Shown here: one piece after another, positions 52,972-62,377 of the stretch
Layout of the letters: every line of letters starts with the position of its first letter
How positions within the stretch are numbered: position 1 is the first letter of the stretch
Source of the DNA: an uncultured Acidobacteriota bacterium
Lineage (GTDB): Bacteria > Acidobacteriota > Terriglobia > Terriglobales > Acidobacteriaceae
DNA length: 64,000 bases
Assembly (NCBI GenBank): GCA_903851035.1
Contig: CAINND010000115.1
Location: 1 to 64,000, forward strand
Reading direction: 5' to 3'
Program-made: the position numbers and the translations under genes
The notes under the pieces: generated by a model
The model's database searches: none
What the model was told of the DNA's origin: nothing
The model's input: only the letters and a program-made list of their open reading frames with translations

Positions 52972-53315
52972 CCATGAAAGCTAGCTCGCGCAAGGTGGAC
53001 GGAGTTGTCATCGTTGATCTTAGCGGGCGCATTACGCTCGGCGAAGGCGCAGTTGTGCTGCGCGATACCGTCAAGGAAATCTCCGGCCGCGGGGAGAAGA
53101 AGATTCTTCTCAACCTGGGCGACGTTACCTACATCGATAGCTCGGGCATCGGCGAGCTGGTTTCGGCCTTTACCAGCGTGCGCAACGCCGGTGGAGACCT
53201 GAAGCTGCTGAACCTGACCAAGAAGGTTCACGACCTGCTGCAGATCACCAAGCTCTACACGGTCTTTGACGTGCAGGATAGCGAAGCCTCGGCCATCGCG
53301 GCTTTCAGCCGTTAA
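52968..53315 (+). CDS. STAS-domain anti-sigma factor antagonist
   Basis: The 115-residue protein is a single STAS domain. The phosphorylatable Ser is in VTYIDSSGIGELV near residue 60, after KKILLNLGD. It should relieve RsbW-type inhibition when dephosphorylated. The GTG at 52968 has AAGGAGG upstream and overlaps the rsbW-like stop; an ATG two codons later is an alternative. A good terminator follows. Confidence 0.93.
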   Translation: MTMKASSRKVDGVVIVDLSGRITLGEGAVVLRDTVKEISGRGEKKILLNLGDVTYIDSSGIGELVSAFTSVRNAGGDLKLLNLTKKVHDLLQITKLYTVFDVQDSEASAIAAFSR

Positions 53316-53337
53316 TCGTTTACTTTTTGTGGCAACC

Positions 53338-53362
53338 GGGCGGCCCATGTGGCCGCCCTTTT
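53338..53362 (+). terminator. Terminator after the STAS gene
   Basis: GGGCGGCC pairs with GGCCGCCC around CATGT and is followed by TTTTCCC. Confidence 0.8.
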
Positions 53363-53409
53363 CCCGTGCCGGGGTCGCATTCTGCCTGCTGGATGTTGGA
53401 GAATGGCAC

Positions 53410-54741
53410 ATGCGCCGATTGAAGCTGCTCTGCCCCGCCCTAATACTGCTGGCTGCGACCTCACTTTTAGCCCAGGCGCCGGTTGTCATGGTCTCCATTG
53501 ACGGATTGCGGCCGGATTACATCACCAATGCCAAATCCTGCGGCATGGAGTTCCACACTCTTCGCGCATTCTTGACCGAGGGCAGCTATGCCGAGGGAGT
53601 GGTTGGCGTGCTTCCCACCGTCACCTACCCTTCGCATACCACGCTGGTCACCGGCGTGGAGCCCGCGCGGCATGGCATTCTGGCCAATGGAACCTTCGAC
53701 CCGGAGAACCGCAACCTGGGAGGCTGGTACTGGTACAGCGATGACATCAAGGCCGACACACTATGGGATGCCGCCGCCCGCAAGGGGCTGATAACGGCCA
53801 GCGTGGGATGGCCTGTAACCGTAGGCAAGCGCAATATCCGCTACAACATTCCCGAGTACTGGCGGGCGCGGAACGACGAGGACTTCAAGTTGTTGCACGC
53901 TCTCTCCACGCCGGAGATATTCGACGCTATGCAGCCCGCCTACGGCGCGGCTCTGGCCAGGTATTCCCCTGTGCTGGCCCTTGATGTTGGACTCACCGGG
54001 GCTGCCATCTGGGCCATTCAGCATCAGGCAAAGCTGGTCACGCTGCATCTGCCCGCGCTGGACCACGAAGAGCACGAGCACGGCCCCTTCAGCGCCGAAG
54101 CCTGCAGCACGCTGGCCGAGATGGATCGCCAGGTGGCAAGGCTTGAACAGGCAACCTTTGACGCAGATGCCAACGCAGTCGTTGCCGTGGTCAGCGATCA
54201 TGGCTTCTCCCGCACCAGCCACAAGTTAAACCTGGGGTTGGCGCTGCTGCGGGCCGGATTGATTACTCCGGGTGGCGCAACTGGCGTGGCGGAGTGGAAG
54301 GCAGCGGTCTTTCCGGCCGGAGGCCTGGCGGCGATTGTGCTGCACGACCCCGGCGATCAGGTAACCGTGGATGCCGTCCGCGTACTGCTGCACACGCTGG
54401 CCGCCGACCCCGCCAACGGTATTGCCGGGATTCTGGAACGGCCGGAGATCGAAAAGCTCGGCGGCTTTCCCAATGCCAGCTTTGTGGTGGACTTGAATCT
54501 GGACTACCAGTTGGGCTTTGCCTGGGAGGGCGAACTGGTGACCGCGGCGCCCAATACCGGCTCGCATGGCTACCTGCCCTCGCATCCGGAGATGCGTTCT
54601 TCGCTCTTCATCCGCGGCCGCGGCATTGCCCATGGACGCAACCTGGGCGTGATAGACATCCGACAGATTGCGCCAACCATCGCACAACTATTGGGAGTCA
54701 AACTAAAGGACGCACAACAGCCTCCGCTGAACCTCAAGTAA
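53410..54741 (+). CDS. Secreted type I phosphodiesterase/nucleotide pyrophosphatase
   Basis: The 443-residue alkaline-phosphatase-superfamily enzyme has a signal peptide ending LLAQAP (about residue 21). Metal and nucleophile motifs are SIDGLRPDY, then PTVTYPSHTTLVTG with the Thr nucleophile. LDHEEHEHG, VSDHGFSR and SHGYLPSHPEMR supply the remaining His and Asp ligands. NPP-type enzymes split phosphodiesters of nucleotides or lipids, probably in the periplasm. The ATG at 53410 has GGAG nine bases upstream; the upstream in-frame extension crosses a terminator and is not coding. Confidence 0.92.
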   Translation: MRRLKLLCPALILLAATSLLAQAPVVMVSIDGLRPDYITNAKSCGMEFHTLRAFLTEGSYAEGVVGVLPTVTYPSHTTLVTGVEPARHGILANGTFDPENRNLGGWYWYSDDIKADTLWDAAARKGLITASVGWPVTVGKRNIRYNIPEYWRARNDEDFKLLHALSTPEIFDAMQPAYGAALARYSPVLALDVGLTGAAIWAIQHQAKLVTLHLPALDHEEHEHGPFSAEACSTLAEMDRQVARLEQATFDADANAVVAVVSDHGFSRTSHKLNLGLALLRAGLITPGGATGVAEWKAAVFPAGGLAAIVLHDPGDQVTVDAVRVLLHTLAADPANGIAGILERPEIEKLGGFPNASFVVDLNLDYQLGFAWEGELVTAAPNTGSHGYLPSHPEMRSSLFIRGRGIAHGRNLGVIDIRQIAPTIAQLLGVKLKDAQQPPLNLK

Positions 54742-54764
54742 CCGCATTCCAATGTCGCAAAACG

Positions 54765-54793
54765 GAGTGGCCAATGGGCCACTCTTCGTTTTT
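54765..54793 (+). terminator. Terminator after the phosphodiesterase
   Basis: GAGTGGCC and GGCCACTC form a perfect 8-bp stem with loop AATG, then TTCGTTTTT. Confidence 0.85.
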
Positions 54794-54833
54794 CCACCGC
54801 CGTCACTGGACAAGCACGCCCTTCCACAGGACA

Positions 54834-55370
54834 ATGTTGGCCATGCCACGCATCCCGACCATTGCGCCAGAGAACGCCGACCCCGTCGCCCAGCAGATTT
54901 TTGATCACTACAAAAAAGAGCGCGGCAACGTGCCCAACATGTTCCGCACCGTCGCCTACCGGCCGGAGATTCTGCGCACCATGATCGCGCACTTCCGCGC
55001 CATCATCGAGACCGGCACGGCCGGAGCCAAGCTGAAGCAACTGGTCATCGTGCGCACCTCGCAGATCAACCAGTGCGAGTACTGCCTGAACAGCCACACA
55101 CAGCTTGCGCACAAATACGGCTGGAGCGAGGAGCAGATCGCCGACCTCGCCAACTTCCGCACCCGCACCGACTTTACAGAGCGCGAAAAGGCCGCGCTGG
55201 AGCTGGCCGAGCGCGAGACTCTGGACTCCAATGGAATTGACGACGAGTTTTGGGCGCGGCTGCGCCAGCACTTCGACGAGGGCGAGATCATCGAGCTGGC
55301 GGCGGCCATCGGATTGTTCAACTACTTCAACCGCTTTAACAACTCACTGAAGATGGAGCCGACACGGTGA
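54834..55370 (+). CDS. AhpD/carboxymuconolactone decarboxylase-like protein
   Basis: This 178-residue all-helical protein has the AhpD redox motif QCEYCLNSH near residue 78 (CXXC followed by His). The preceding KLKQLVIVRTSQIN is typical of peroxidase-related enzymes. It is probably a disulfide reductase or an alkylhydroperoxidase-like protein. The ATG at 54834 has AGGA upstream; an ATG three codons later is possible. The stop overlaps the start of the next gene (GTGA), suggesting a shared role. Confidence 0.9.
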   Translation: MLAMPRIPTIAPENADPVAQQIFDHYKKERGNVPNMFRTVAYRPEILRTMIAHFRAIIETGTAGAKLKQLVIVRTSQINQCEYCLNSHTQLAHKYGWSEEQIADLANFRTRTDFTEREKAALELAERETLDSNGIDDEFWARLRQHFDEGEIIELAAAIGLFNYFNRFNNSLKMEPTR

Positions 55371-55846
55371 CCGTGCATGCGGCTCTGCTGATGTGCATCC
55401 TGGTGGTGCCTATGCTTACTGCTGCGGCGCAGCAGAAGGTGGCGAACGCGCCTGCTGTGGGAGAGGTGCAGGTGGAGTGCGTGCCGGCCTCGCAGGCGGC
55501 AACGCTGATCGGCCAGCAGGGCTGTGTGGCAGGTAGAGTCTTCCGCGTGACCGAGGCGAAGAGCGGCAACCAGCATCTCGGCTTCTGCCCGCCACGTTCG
55601 GGATGCAGCTTCCACGTGGCCGTGCCGAAGGCCGACCGCAAGAAGGTGGGCGACCTTAGCTACCTGCGCTACAAGCTGGTGGCCGTGGTGGGCGACGTCG
55701 TGGAGTTCCGCGGGCGTCCGCGCATTGTGGTGCGCGACAAAGAGCAACTGCATGTTACGGCCGGGAATCCCCCTGGAGAGCTAGATGCCGGACGCAGCCG
55801 CGCCGCGGGCCACAGCACGGGCGACCACCATGGAAGAGCCTGGTAG
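55367..55846 (+). CDS. Small exported OB-fold-like protein
   Basis: The 159-residue protein has a signal peptide (ALLMCILVVPMLTAAAQQ) and a compact beta-rich domain. GQQGCVAGRVFRVTEAKSG, NQHLGFCPPRSGCSFHVAVP and YKLVAVVGDVVEFRGRPRIVV resemble the OB fold of tRNA-anti or YdeI-type proteins. Three or four cysteines could form disulfides. The gene overlaps the AhpD-like gene by four bases (GTG start at 55367), so it is translationally coupled to a predicted thiol enzyme. Function unknown. Confidence 0.7.
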   Translation: MTVHAALLMCILVVPMLTAAAQQKVANAPAVGEVQVECVPASQAATLIGQQGCVAGRVFRVTEAKSGNQHLGFCPPRSGCSFHVAVPKADRKKVGDLSYLRYKLVAVVGDVVEFRGRPRIVVRDKEQLHVTAGNPPGELDAGRSRAAGHSTGDHHGRAW

Positions 55847-55885
55847 AGATTTCTTTCGCACAAATTGACTTTGCAGCAAACGAAT

Positions 55886-55908
55886 GGCGCGCCCGGCGCG
55901 CCTTCTTC
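55886..55908. terminator. GC-rich hairpin between convergent genes
   Basis: GGCGCGC-CCG-GCGCGCC followed by TTCTTCG. It lies 40 bases after the OB-fold gene and 42 bases from the opposing glycosyltransferase stop. Confidence 0.5.
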
Positions 55909-55943
55909 GTTGGAAGCTCTCTTCTTCTCCCGCCCGGCGGGCC

Positions 55944-57122
55944 TCAGCGCGACTGGCTTCTGCGCAGCTCTGTTAGCGGATAGAACGTTCCGCGCCACAC
56001 CACGCCGCCACGCCCAATCGTCAGTAAGGTGGAGATGAGCATGGTGGCAACCATCAGCAACGTGGCCACGGGATGCAGCAGCAGGTACGCCGGACTGATT
56101 TTTGTGCGGCGCCCCATGCCGATGTAAATTGCCAGCAGACTTACCATGGCCGCCGCGTATCCGGCGCGCGCCCACCCGGAGCTGAAGAAGATTCCCAACC
56201 ACGGCCCCAGGTGCAGCCACAGGATGACCACCGCCGCGCCCATGGCAAAGGGCACGCTGTACTTCAGCTCGGCAAAAAAGTTCTTGGTCAGGTTGCGCAT
56301 GACGCCCGTGGCGCCCACGGCCCAGCGCAGGCAAACCAGCCCGGAACCGAATACAGCTACAGATCTCATTCCAGCACGCTTCACCTTTTCCGCCAGGCGC
56401 ATGTCGTCCACCACACTGAGCCGCATGGATTCATATGTGCCAATCTGTTCATAGGCGGCGCGGCGCACCATGTTGAAGGCTCCCACGCCGAGCACGTCCG
56501 GCGATGCCGGGTCGCACACCTTCCAGGGACGATGCCCAGGGAAGATGAACATGGCCTGAAAGAAGCTAATCATCATGCGCTCACCCACGCTGTGCATCTG
56601 TATGGTGGGCAGCAGAACGATGTGCGCCGCCTGATCGGCTTCCGCGTAGGCCACGGCGCGGCGAAGCGCCTGCGGATGATGCACGATGTCGGCATCGGTA
56701 AACAGAAGCTACTCGCCGGTGGCCTGCTGGGTGGCCTTCCACATGGCGTGCGTCTTTCCCAGCCAGTCCGCGGGCAGCTCGTGGATGTGAATGACCACCA
56801 AGCGTTCGCCAACTTCCACTCGCAGGCGGTCGAGGATATCTCCGGTGCGATCCTCGCTGCGGTCGTTGACCACGATGAGTTCGTAGTTGGGATAGTCAAT
56901 GGCAAGCAGCGAGCGCACCGAATGCTCGATCATCTCCTGCTCATTGCGCGCCGGCACCAGGATACTGACCTTCCGGAGCACTGCGCCTTCCGGCACGGCA
57001 TACTCTTCGCGCGCCAGCTCCGGCATGGAGTTCAATCCGCGCCGCGCCGCCACGACGAAAAACAGCCAGGTCATCCCGAGGGACGCTCCGGCAACAAGGT
57101 TCACCAAGTGCAGCCAGCTCAT
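55944..57122 (-). pseudogene. Family-2 glycosyltransferase interrupted by an in-frame TAG
   Basis: One reading frame of 393 codons encodes a GT2 enzyme but has TAG at codon 138 (56709-56711). Before it lie a membrane helix, SILVPARNEQEMIEHSVRSL and IVVNDRSEDRTGDI. Right after it come LLFTDADIVHHPQAL (the metal-binding DxD region), SVVDDMRLAEKVKRAG and three to four C-terminal membrane helices. The break sits exactly where the family has Trp in GEWLLFTDAD, so a single TGG to TAG change explains it. Without correction the gene makes only the N-terminal 137 residues. A C-terminal piece from 56684 could start internally. It resembles hopene-associated HpnB-like transferases in layout. A sequencing error is possible. 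Its ATG overlaps the MFS gene stop. Confidence 0.85.
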
Positions 57123-58357
57123 TCGCGCTCGCCCGGCACCAGTTGCGGAGCGTAGCGCACGCCGACGAACAGCGCCACGGCGGAGAGCGCGATGGCCACC
57201 GAGGCCGCGACAAATGCCATCTGCAGATTGCTGCGGTCGCTGATGTAACCCATCAGGCTCGGCGAAAAAGCGTCACCCAGCAGGTGGATGGTGAAGATGT
57301 TGACGGCCATGGCCGAGGCGCGGATGGGAGCGGCCACCGAATTGAGGATGGCAGCGTTCAAAGGAGCTGTGTTCAGCAGCAGGAAGAACTCGCCGAGGAA
57401 GATGACGGGAAACATCCAGCGCCCGCCGATGAAGACGGCCAGCAGCACGGCAGGCAAAGCCAGGCTCATGCCGATCGCGCTGATGAGGCAGTGGCCGCCG
57501 CGCCGGCGGGCCTCCATGCGATCACCCAGCCAGCCGCCAAGCATGGTGGCTCCAATGCCGGCGGCCAGAGTCATGAGGCCGAAGCGCAGGTTGGCCACCT
57601 CAAGCGGAACGCCGCGCATACGCGAGAGGAAGGTCGGCATCCACACCTGCATGCCGCCGACGGCAAAGGTCATCATGGCCATGCCCAGGGTTCCGGTCCA
57701 GAAGGCCGGGTTACGCCACAGGCCGAGCATGGTGGAGCGCTCGAAGGTCGGTGCCAGGTGATCCTCGGAGCCGCGCTTCGGCTCCGGCAGGGCCAGAAGA
57801 ATGCAGCCAAGAATGACGCCCGGCACGGCGCCGACGAGGAATGGCGCACGCCATCCCCAGCGCGCGGCCAATGCTCCGCCCAAAAGGTAGCCCAGGGCGG
57901 TGCCGACGGGCGTAGCCAGATAGAAGTAGCTGAGGGCGCGGGCGCGGCGCAGTTCGGGAAAGTAATCGGCAAGAAACGATGGCGCGATGGTGACAAAGGT
58001 TGCCTCGCCCAGGCCGACGAGGGTGTGCCGAATGAGCAGCTCGGTGAAGTTGTGCGTGACGGCCGTCAGCAAAGTCGCGGCGCTCCACAGAATGGCTCCG
58101 CCGAACATGATCCACTTGCGCGAATAGCGATCAGCCAGCCGCCCCATGAGCGGCGCGGTGACCATGTAGCAGAAGAAGAAGGCCGTGGTCAGCAATCCGA
58201 AGCGCGCGTCGGAGCCGGGAAACTCACGTTGCACCAGCGGCTGAACGGCGAAGAGCACCGAGCGATCAATGTAATTGACGAAGTTTAGAGCCGTCAGCAC
58301 GACCAAGGCCGTGATGGCTCCCCTTCTGCTCTCCACCTTTGGATGGCTCAACGGCAC
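57119..58357 (-). CDS. MFS transporter
   Basis: The ~412-residue transporter of the major facilitator superfamily has 12 predicted helices. The loop 2-3 signature is GRLADRYSRKW, its second-half counterpart is GGWLGDRMEARRRGG, and ALNFVNYIDRSVLF marks helix 1 in the style of anion/sugar-acid transporters and sphingolipid-transporter-like members. Substrate unknown. The start is uncertain: GTG at 58357 or 58336 both give normal N-termini, while the longest frame runs into queF. It overlaps the glycosyltransferase start by four bases (ATGA), so both are co-translated. Confidence 0.85.
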   Translation of the reverse strand: MPLSHPKVESRRGAITALVVLTALNFVNYIDRSVLFAVQPLVQREFPGSDARFGLLTTAFFFCYMVTAPLMGRLADRYSRKWIMFGGAILWSAATLLTAVTHNFTELLIRHTLVGLGEATFVTIAPSFLADYFPELRRARALSYFYLATPVGTALGYLLGGALAARWGWRAPFLVGAVPGVILGCILLALPEPKRGSEDHLAPTFERSTMLGLWRNPAFWTGTLGMAMMTFAVGGMQVWMPTFLSRMRGVPLEVANLRFGLMTLAAGIGATMLGGWLGDRMEARRRGGHCLISAIGMSLALPAVLLAVFIGGRWMFPVIFLGEFFLLLNTAPLNAAILNSVAAPIRASAMAVNIFTIHLLGDAFSPSLMGYISDRSNLQMAFVAASVAIALSAVALFVGVRYAPQLVPGERE

Positions 58358-58391
58358 CGCCTGTTTTGGATTGCACCCCGCCCCGCAGGAT

Positions 58392-58814
58392 TTACTTGCG
58401 GCGCGGCCAGTGCGCCACAACCGTCGTACCCAATCCGCCACGCGGACGGAATTCGCCACGCACCTCGCACCAGACGGGACGCGTGGCCTTCACTACGTCC
58501 TCAAGAATGCGGTTGACGACGTTCTCCTGAAAGATGCCCAGGTTGCGGTACTCGTTGATGTATTCCTTGAGCGACTTCAGCTCGAAGCAGTCGTTCTTCG
58601 GCTCGTAGCGAATCCAGATGGTGCCGAAGTCCGGCAGCCCGGTTTTGGGGCAGACGCTGGTGAACTCCGGGATGTCGATCTCCACCTCGTAGCCGGGAAA
58701 CTGGTTGGGCCAGCACTCGATGGCGGGAAACTTGTGATCCAGGCCGCTGGCGGCGTGGTCAGTGGTGTAGCCCAGCCGGGTGGCACTCTTCTTCGTGTTC
58801 TTTTTGGTAGCCAT
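58392..58814 (-). CDS. queF: NADPH-dependent 7-cyano-7-deazaguanine reductase QueF
   Basis: This 140-residue unimodular QueF makes preQ1 for queuosine tRNA modification. The catalytic Cys is in FTSVCPKTGLPDFG near residue 55. The QueF motif ELKSLKEYINEYRN gives substrate and NADPH contacts. Length fits the short (Bacillus-type) class. The ATG at 58814 is unambiguous. Other queuosine genes are not in the window. Confidence 0.96.
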   Translation of the reverse strand: MATKKNTKKSATRLGYTTDHAASGLDHKFPAIECWPNQFPGYEVEIDIPEFTSVCPKTGLPDFGTIWIRYEPKNDCFELKSLKEYINEYRNLGIFQENVVNRILEDVVKATRPVWCEVRGEFRPRGGLGTTVVAHWPRRK

Positions 58815-59007
58815 GCGTTTATTTTAGCCGACTCTTTGGTTTTTGCAGGATTCTTCGCGTGGCTGGTTTCCCTGACGCACAAAGATTGCAACCAGCAAGC
58901 CAACGGGGTTATCTGCTATATTGGCGCTGGTTGGCCACCGCCTGTGGCGGAGTCAAACCGTTACGCAAATACACGGAACTCCAGGGCAAGAAGCGAGTAC
59001 CCGCATT

Positions 59008-60531
59008 ATGGGATTTGACTTCACGAGCAAGGAGCGGCGGGCGCTGGGACTGCGCCTGATGCGCCGCATCGATCAGTACTTCACTTCCCTGGACCAGCGC
59101 TCCGTGCAGCCGCCGGCCGCCGAACGCACGGCCGAGCACCAGCCCCAGCCCATCCCAGAACTTGGCTCCGACGCGGCCGTAGTCCTCGACGACCTGTGCC
59201 GTCAGTTGATCGACAAGGGATTCCATATCCCCTCGGCCAATTACTTCGGGCTGATGAATCCCACTCCCACATATATGGCCGTGCTGGCAGAAGCCCTGGT
59301 GGCGGCCTTGAATCCGCAGCTTGCCTCGCTGGCGCGCTCACAGTTCGCCAGTGCCCTGGAGGCCGAGACGCTGGGCTGGATCGCCTCGCGCTTTGGCTGG
59401 CACAAGAATACCGGCGCCGCGCCCGCGCAGGGCCGCCACGCCACACCCTGCGAAGGCACATTCACCAGCGGTGGCAATGAGGCGAACTTCACCGCTCTGG
59501 CGCTGGCCCTGGCGCATCACTTCCCCCATGCCATTGATGACGGCGTGGCATCGATTGGCGCGCGGCCCGTGTTGTATGCCAGCACGGAGTCGCATCACTC
59601 ACTGGTGAAGAGCGCGGGGCTGCTCGGCCTGGGACGCAAGGCTCTGCGCCGCATTCCGGTGAACCGCAAATTACAGTTGGACACGGCGCGCCTCATTCTG
59701 CAGATTGAGGCCGACTACGATTCGGGCTTCCGGCCCTTCTGCATTGTGGCCACCGCAGGCACCACCAGTTCCGGATCCATCGATGACCTGTCGGCGCTGG
59801 CCGCCATCGCCGAGCGTTACGGCTTGTGGCTGCATGTGGACGGCGCTTATGGCGCGGCACTGGCCTTCAGCGACCGCCATCGCACCCTGCTGCACGGCAT
59901 CGACCGCGCTGACTCCATCACGATCGATCCGCACAAATGGCTGAGCATGCCCTTTGCCGCCGGAGTGGTGCTGACGCGCCATGCCGAACTGCTGGAGAAG
60001 GTCTTCAGCGTCGCCTCGCCCTATATGCCGAGGGCAGCCGAAGGCTCACTGGTAGATAACTACAAGATCAGCGCGCAATGGTCGCGCCGCATGAATTCGC
60101 TGAAGCTTTGGTTGACGCTGCGCGTGCATGGCCGCCGTGCCTACGCGGAGATGATGGAGCGCCAGATGCAAATGGCCGCTACCATGCGCCATTGGATCGA
60201 GCAGAGCCAGCACTTTTCCATGGCCGCGCCGCAGACGTTGCCCATCCTCAACTTCCGGCTGAAGGGCTTGGAAGGGATGAGCGTGGCCGATTGCGACGCC
60301 CTGCATCAGGTGTTCCTCGACGAGTTCAATCGCGACGGCCACTACTGGATCAGCCGCACCCACGCCGGTGGTGAGAGCGTGCTGCGCATGATGATCATCA
60401 GCTACCTGAGCACCGAGGAGCATCTTGCCGGATTGCAGCAGGCGCTGACGAAGGCAGCCGAACATATGCAGATGCTGGCCGCTGAACGTATGAGTTCCGC
60501 TGCTGTTGATCGCAGCAGCACACTGCGCTGA
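59008..60531 (+). CDS. PLP-dependent decarboxylase (group II)
   Basis: The 507-residue fold-type I enzyme has the cofactor Lys in ITIDPHKWLSMP near residue 310, the PLP-stacking STESHHSLVK, and HVDGAYGAALAFSD with the cofactor Asp. The family contains aromatic-L-amino-acid, histidine and glutamate decarboxylases; substrate is not predictable. The N-terminal 90 residues include SVQPPAAERTAEHQPQPIPE, a Pro-rich arm common in this group. The ATG at 59008 begins MGFDFTSKERRALG; upstream in-frame codons overlap a region with no protein-like pattern. Confidence 0.9.
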   Translation: MGFDFTSKERRALGLRLMRRIDQYFTSLDQRSVQPPAAERTAEHQPQPIPELGSDAAVVLDDLCRQLIDKGFHIPSANYFGLMNPTPTYMAVLAEALVAALNPQLASLARSQFASALEAETLGWIASRFGWHKNTGAAPAQGRHATPCEGTFTSGGNEANFTALALALAHHFPHAIDDGVASIGARPVLYASTESHHSLVKSAGLLGLGRKALRRIPVNRKLQLDTARLILQIEADYDSGFRPFCIVATAGTTSSGSIDDLSALAAIAERYGLWLHVDGAYGAALAFSDRHRTLLHGIDRADSITIDPHKWLSMPFAAGVVLTRHAELLEKVFSVASPYMPRAAEGSLVDNYKISAQWSRRMNSLKLWLTLRVHGRRAYAEMMERQMQMAATMRHWIEQSQHFSMAAPQTLPILNFRLKGLEGMSVADCDALHQVFLDEFNRDGHYWISRTHAGGESVLRMMIISYLSTEEHLAGLQQALTKAAEHMQMLAAERMSSAAVDRSSTLR

Positions 60532-60562
60532 ACAAAAACACCCAACGCATCCACACTGGCAA

Positions 60563-60592
60563 AGAAAAACGGCGTCCAATCGATGGACGCCG
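60563..60592 (-). terminator. Terminator after pepD
   Basis: CGGCGTCCA pairs with TGGACGCCG around five bases. On the minus strand a TTTTTCTTT run follows. It also sits 38 bases after the convergent decarboxylase stop. Confidence 0.8.
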
Positions 60593-60631
60593 CTTACCTT
60601 TTGCATTCGATACGATGCAGCGCAAGCAGCC

Positions 60632-62080
60632 TTACAGCGCCTCCAGCACCGCCGTCAGGTACTTCCAGAACTCAGCCACCGAGGAGATCTGCACGCGCTC
60701 GCCGGGGCTGTGCGGGTACTCGATCTGCGGTCCAAAGCTGATCATCTGCATCTGCGGATAGTGCACGCCGAGGACGCCTGTCTCCAGGCCGGCATGCATG
60801 GCAATCAGCTTGGGCGTGGAGCCGTACATCTTTTCGTACACCTCTTTCGACTTGCGCACGATGTCGCTCTCCGGCTCGGGCTTCCATCCGGGATAGCTGG
60901 CCGCGTGCTCGGTCTCAAATCCTGCCAGGCGGCAACTGGTGGCCACCAGGCGCTTGGCCAGGTTCTTGCTGCCTTCAATGGCCGAACGCTGGCTGGTGAC
61001 GATCTCCACCACGCCATCCTTCAGGCTGACGGTGGCGACGTTGGTGGAATCCTGCACCAGGCCCGGTACGTCGGGGCTCATGGCCAGCACGCCATGATGC
61101 AGGCTGGCGATCAGGTCCACGGTGGCGGCGGCATCGGCGTGGGCAAAGACCTGCTTGGGAATCTCGGCCTTTTCGACCGCAATCTCCAGACCGGCGTCAA
61201 AGGCGCCGAGGTCCACTTTCACGTCTTCGGCGTAAGCGGCCACGACCTCGCGCAGCTTTGTTTCATGCGCCGCGTCGGTCACGATGATGGCCGAGGCCTC
61301 ACGCGGAATTGCGTTGTGCGCGCTGCCACCCTTGAGGTCGGCCAACTGCACGGCAACAGCTTCATTGATGAGCTGCAAGACGCCGCCCAGGATGCGTACG
61401 GCATTTCCGCGGCCCAGGTGAATGTCCACGCCGGAGTGCCCGCCCTTAAGGCCGCTGACCTTGATGCGGTAAGCGGCGTTGCCCTTGGCGGGAACAAAGC
61501 TCACCTTGCGGCGAGCGCGGGTGTTCAACCCTCCGGCGCAGCCGATGCAGAGAGTGCCCTTCTCTTCGTTATCCAGGTTGAGCAGGTAGTGCGCCTTCAA
61601 TACACCGGGCTGGAAGGCCGATGCGCCGCCGAGCGTGGTCTCTTCTTCGACGGTGAAGATGAATTCCATGGGCCCGTGCTTGATGGTCTTGCTTTCCATC
61701 ACGGCCATGGCGGAGGCCACTCCGATGCCGTTGTCGCTGCCCAGCGTGGTGCCATCGGCGTAGAGCCAGTCTTCCTTGCGCACCATGCGAATGCCATCGG
61801 TGTCGAAGTTAAAGTTGGTGCCCTCGTTCTTCTCGCACACCATGTCCAGGTGGCCTTGCAGGGCGGTCACGGGAGCCTTTTCGCGTCCCGGGCTGGCCGG
61901 CTTGCGCACAACCAGATTGCCGGCCGGATCGACAAAGCTTTCCAGACCTAAAGTGGCGGCCAGCTTCTGCACATGCTCGCGCGCTGCGGCTTCCTTGGTG
62001 GAAGCGCGCGGAATCGCCGCCAGCGCCTCAAAATGCTTCCAAACCTCGCGGGGTTCCACTCCCGCCAATGCGTTCGACAT
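60632..62080 (-). CDS. pepD: Aminoacyl-histidine dipeptidase PepD (M20 family)
   Basis: The 482-residue di-zinc peptidase hydrolyses Xaa-His dipeptides such as carnosine. Metal ligands are in LQGHLDMVCEKN (His, then catalytic Asp), TLGSDNGIGVA (bridging Asp), TVEEETTLGG (catalytic Glu pair) and a late His in IAMHAGLETGVLG. A lid domain is inserted between about residues 190 and 380. The ATG at 62080 gives MSNALAGVEPREVW. Cytosolic. Confidence 0.95.
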   Translation of the reverse strand: MSNALAGVEPREVWKHFEALAAIPRASTKEAAAREHVQKLAATLGLESFVDPAGNLVVRKPASPGREKAPVTALQGHLDMVCEKNEGTNFNFDTDGIRMVRKEDWLYADGTTLGSDNGIGVASAMAVMESKTIKHGPMEFIFTVEEETTLGGASAFQPGVLKAHYLLNLDNEEKGTLCIGCAGGLNTRARRKVSFVPAKGNAAYRIKVSGLKGGHSGVDIHLGRGNAVRILGGVLQLINEAVAVQLADLKGGSAHNAIPREASAIIVTDAAHETKLREVVAAYAEDVKVDLGAFDAGLEIAVEKAEIPKQVFAHADAAATVDLIASLHHGVLAMSPDVPGLVQDSTNVATVSLKDGVVEIVTSQRSAIEGSKNLAKRLVATSCRLAGFETEHAASYPGWKPEPESDIVRKSKEVYEKMYGSTPKLIAMHAGLETGVLGVHYPQMQMISFGPQIEYPHSPGERVQISSVAEFWKYLTAVLEAL

Positions 62081-62377
62081 AACACTCTCCGTTTGCTGCG
62101 AAGTGCCACTATCCTACAACTTTGGCCGCGTTGCGCGCAGCCCGGCAATCAGGCTGTATCATTGAAATACAGGCAGCGGCAAACAAAATTGGCGCGAACC
62201 AAGATAATTTCCCTTTTTTTCAGGAACCGGGCTATACTTATGACATCAAAGTCTAGCTTTGGTTGAACGTAGCGATTTTGAGCTGGTAACGCCGAACCAC
62301 ATTCGCGCTCCACTCGTAGTTGCCTCCGATCTACTCAGCAGAAATTGAAAAAACAAAACACAAAAGAGGAAACACAA

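Noticed and set aside
56709-56711. TAG as a programmed pyrrolysine codon
   Set aside because: The position corresponds to a conserved Trp in the family and no pyl genes are present; a point mutation is simpler.
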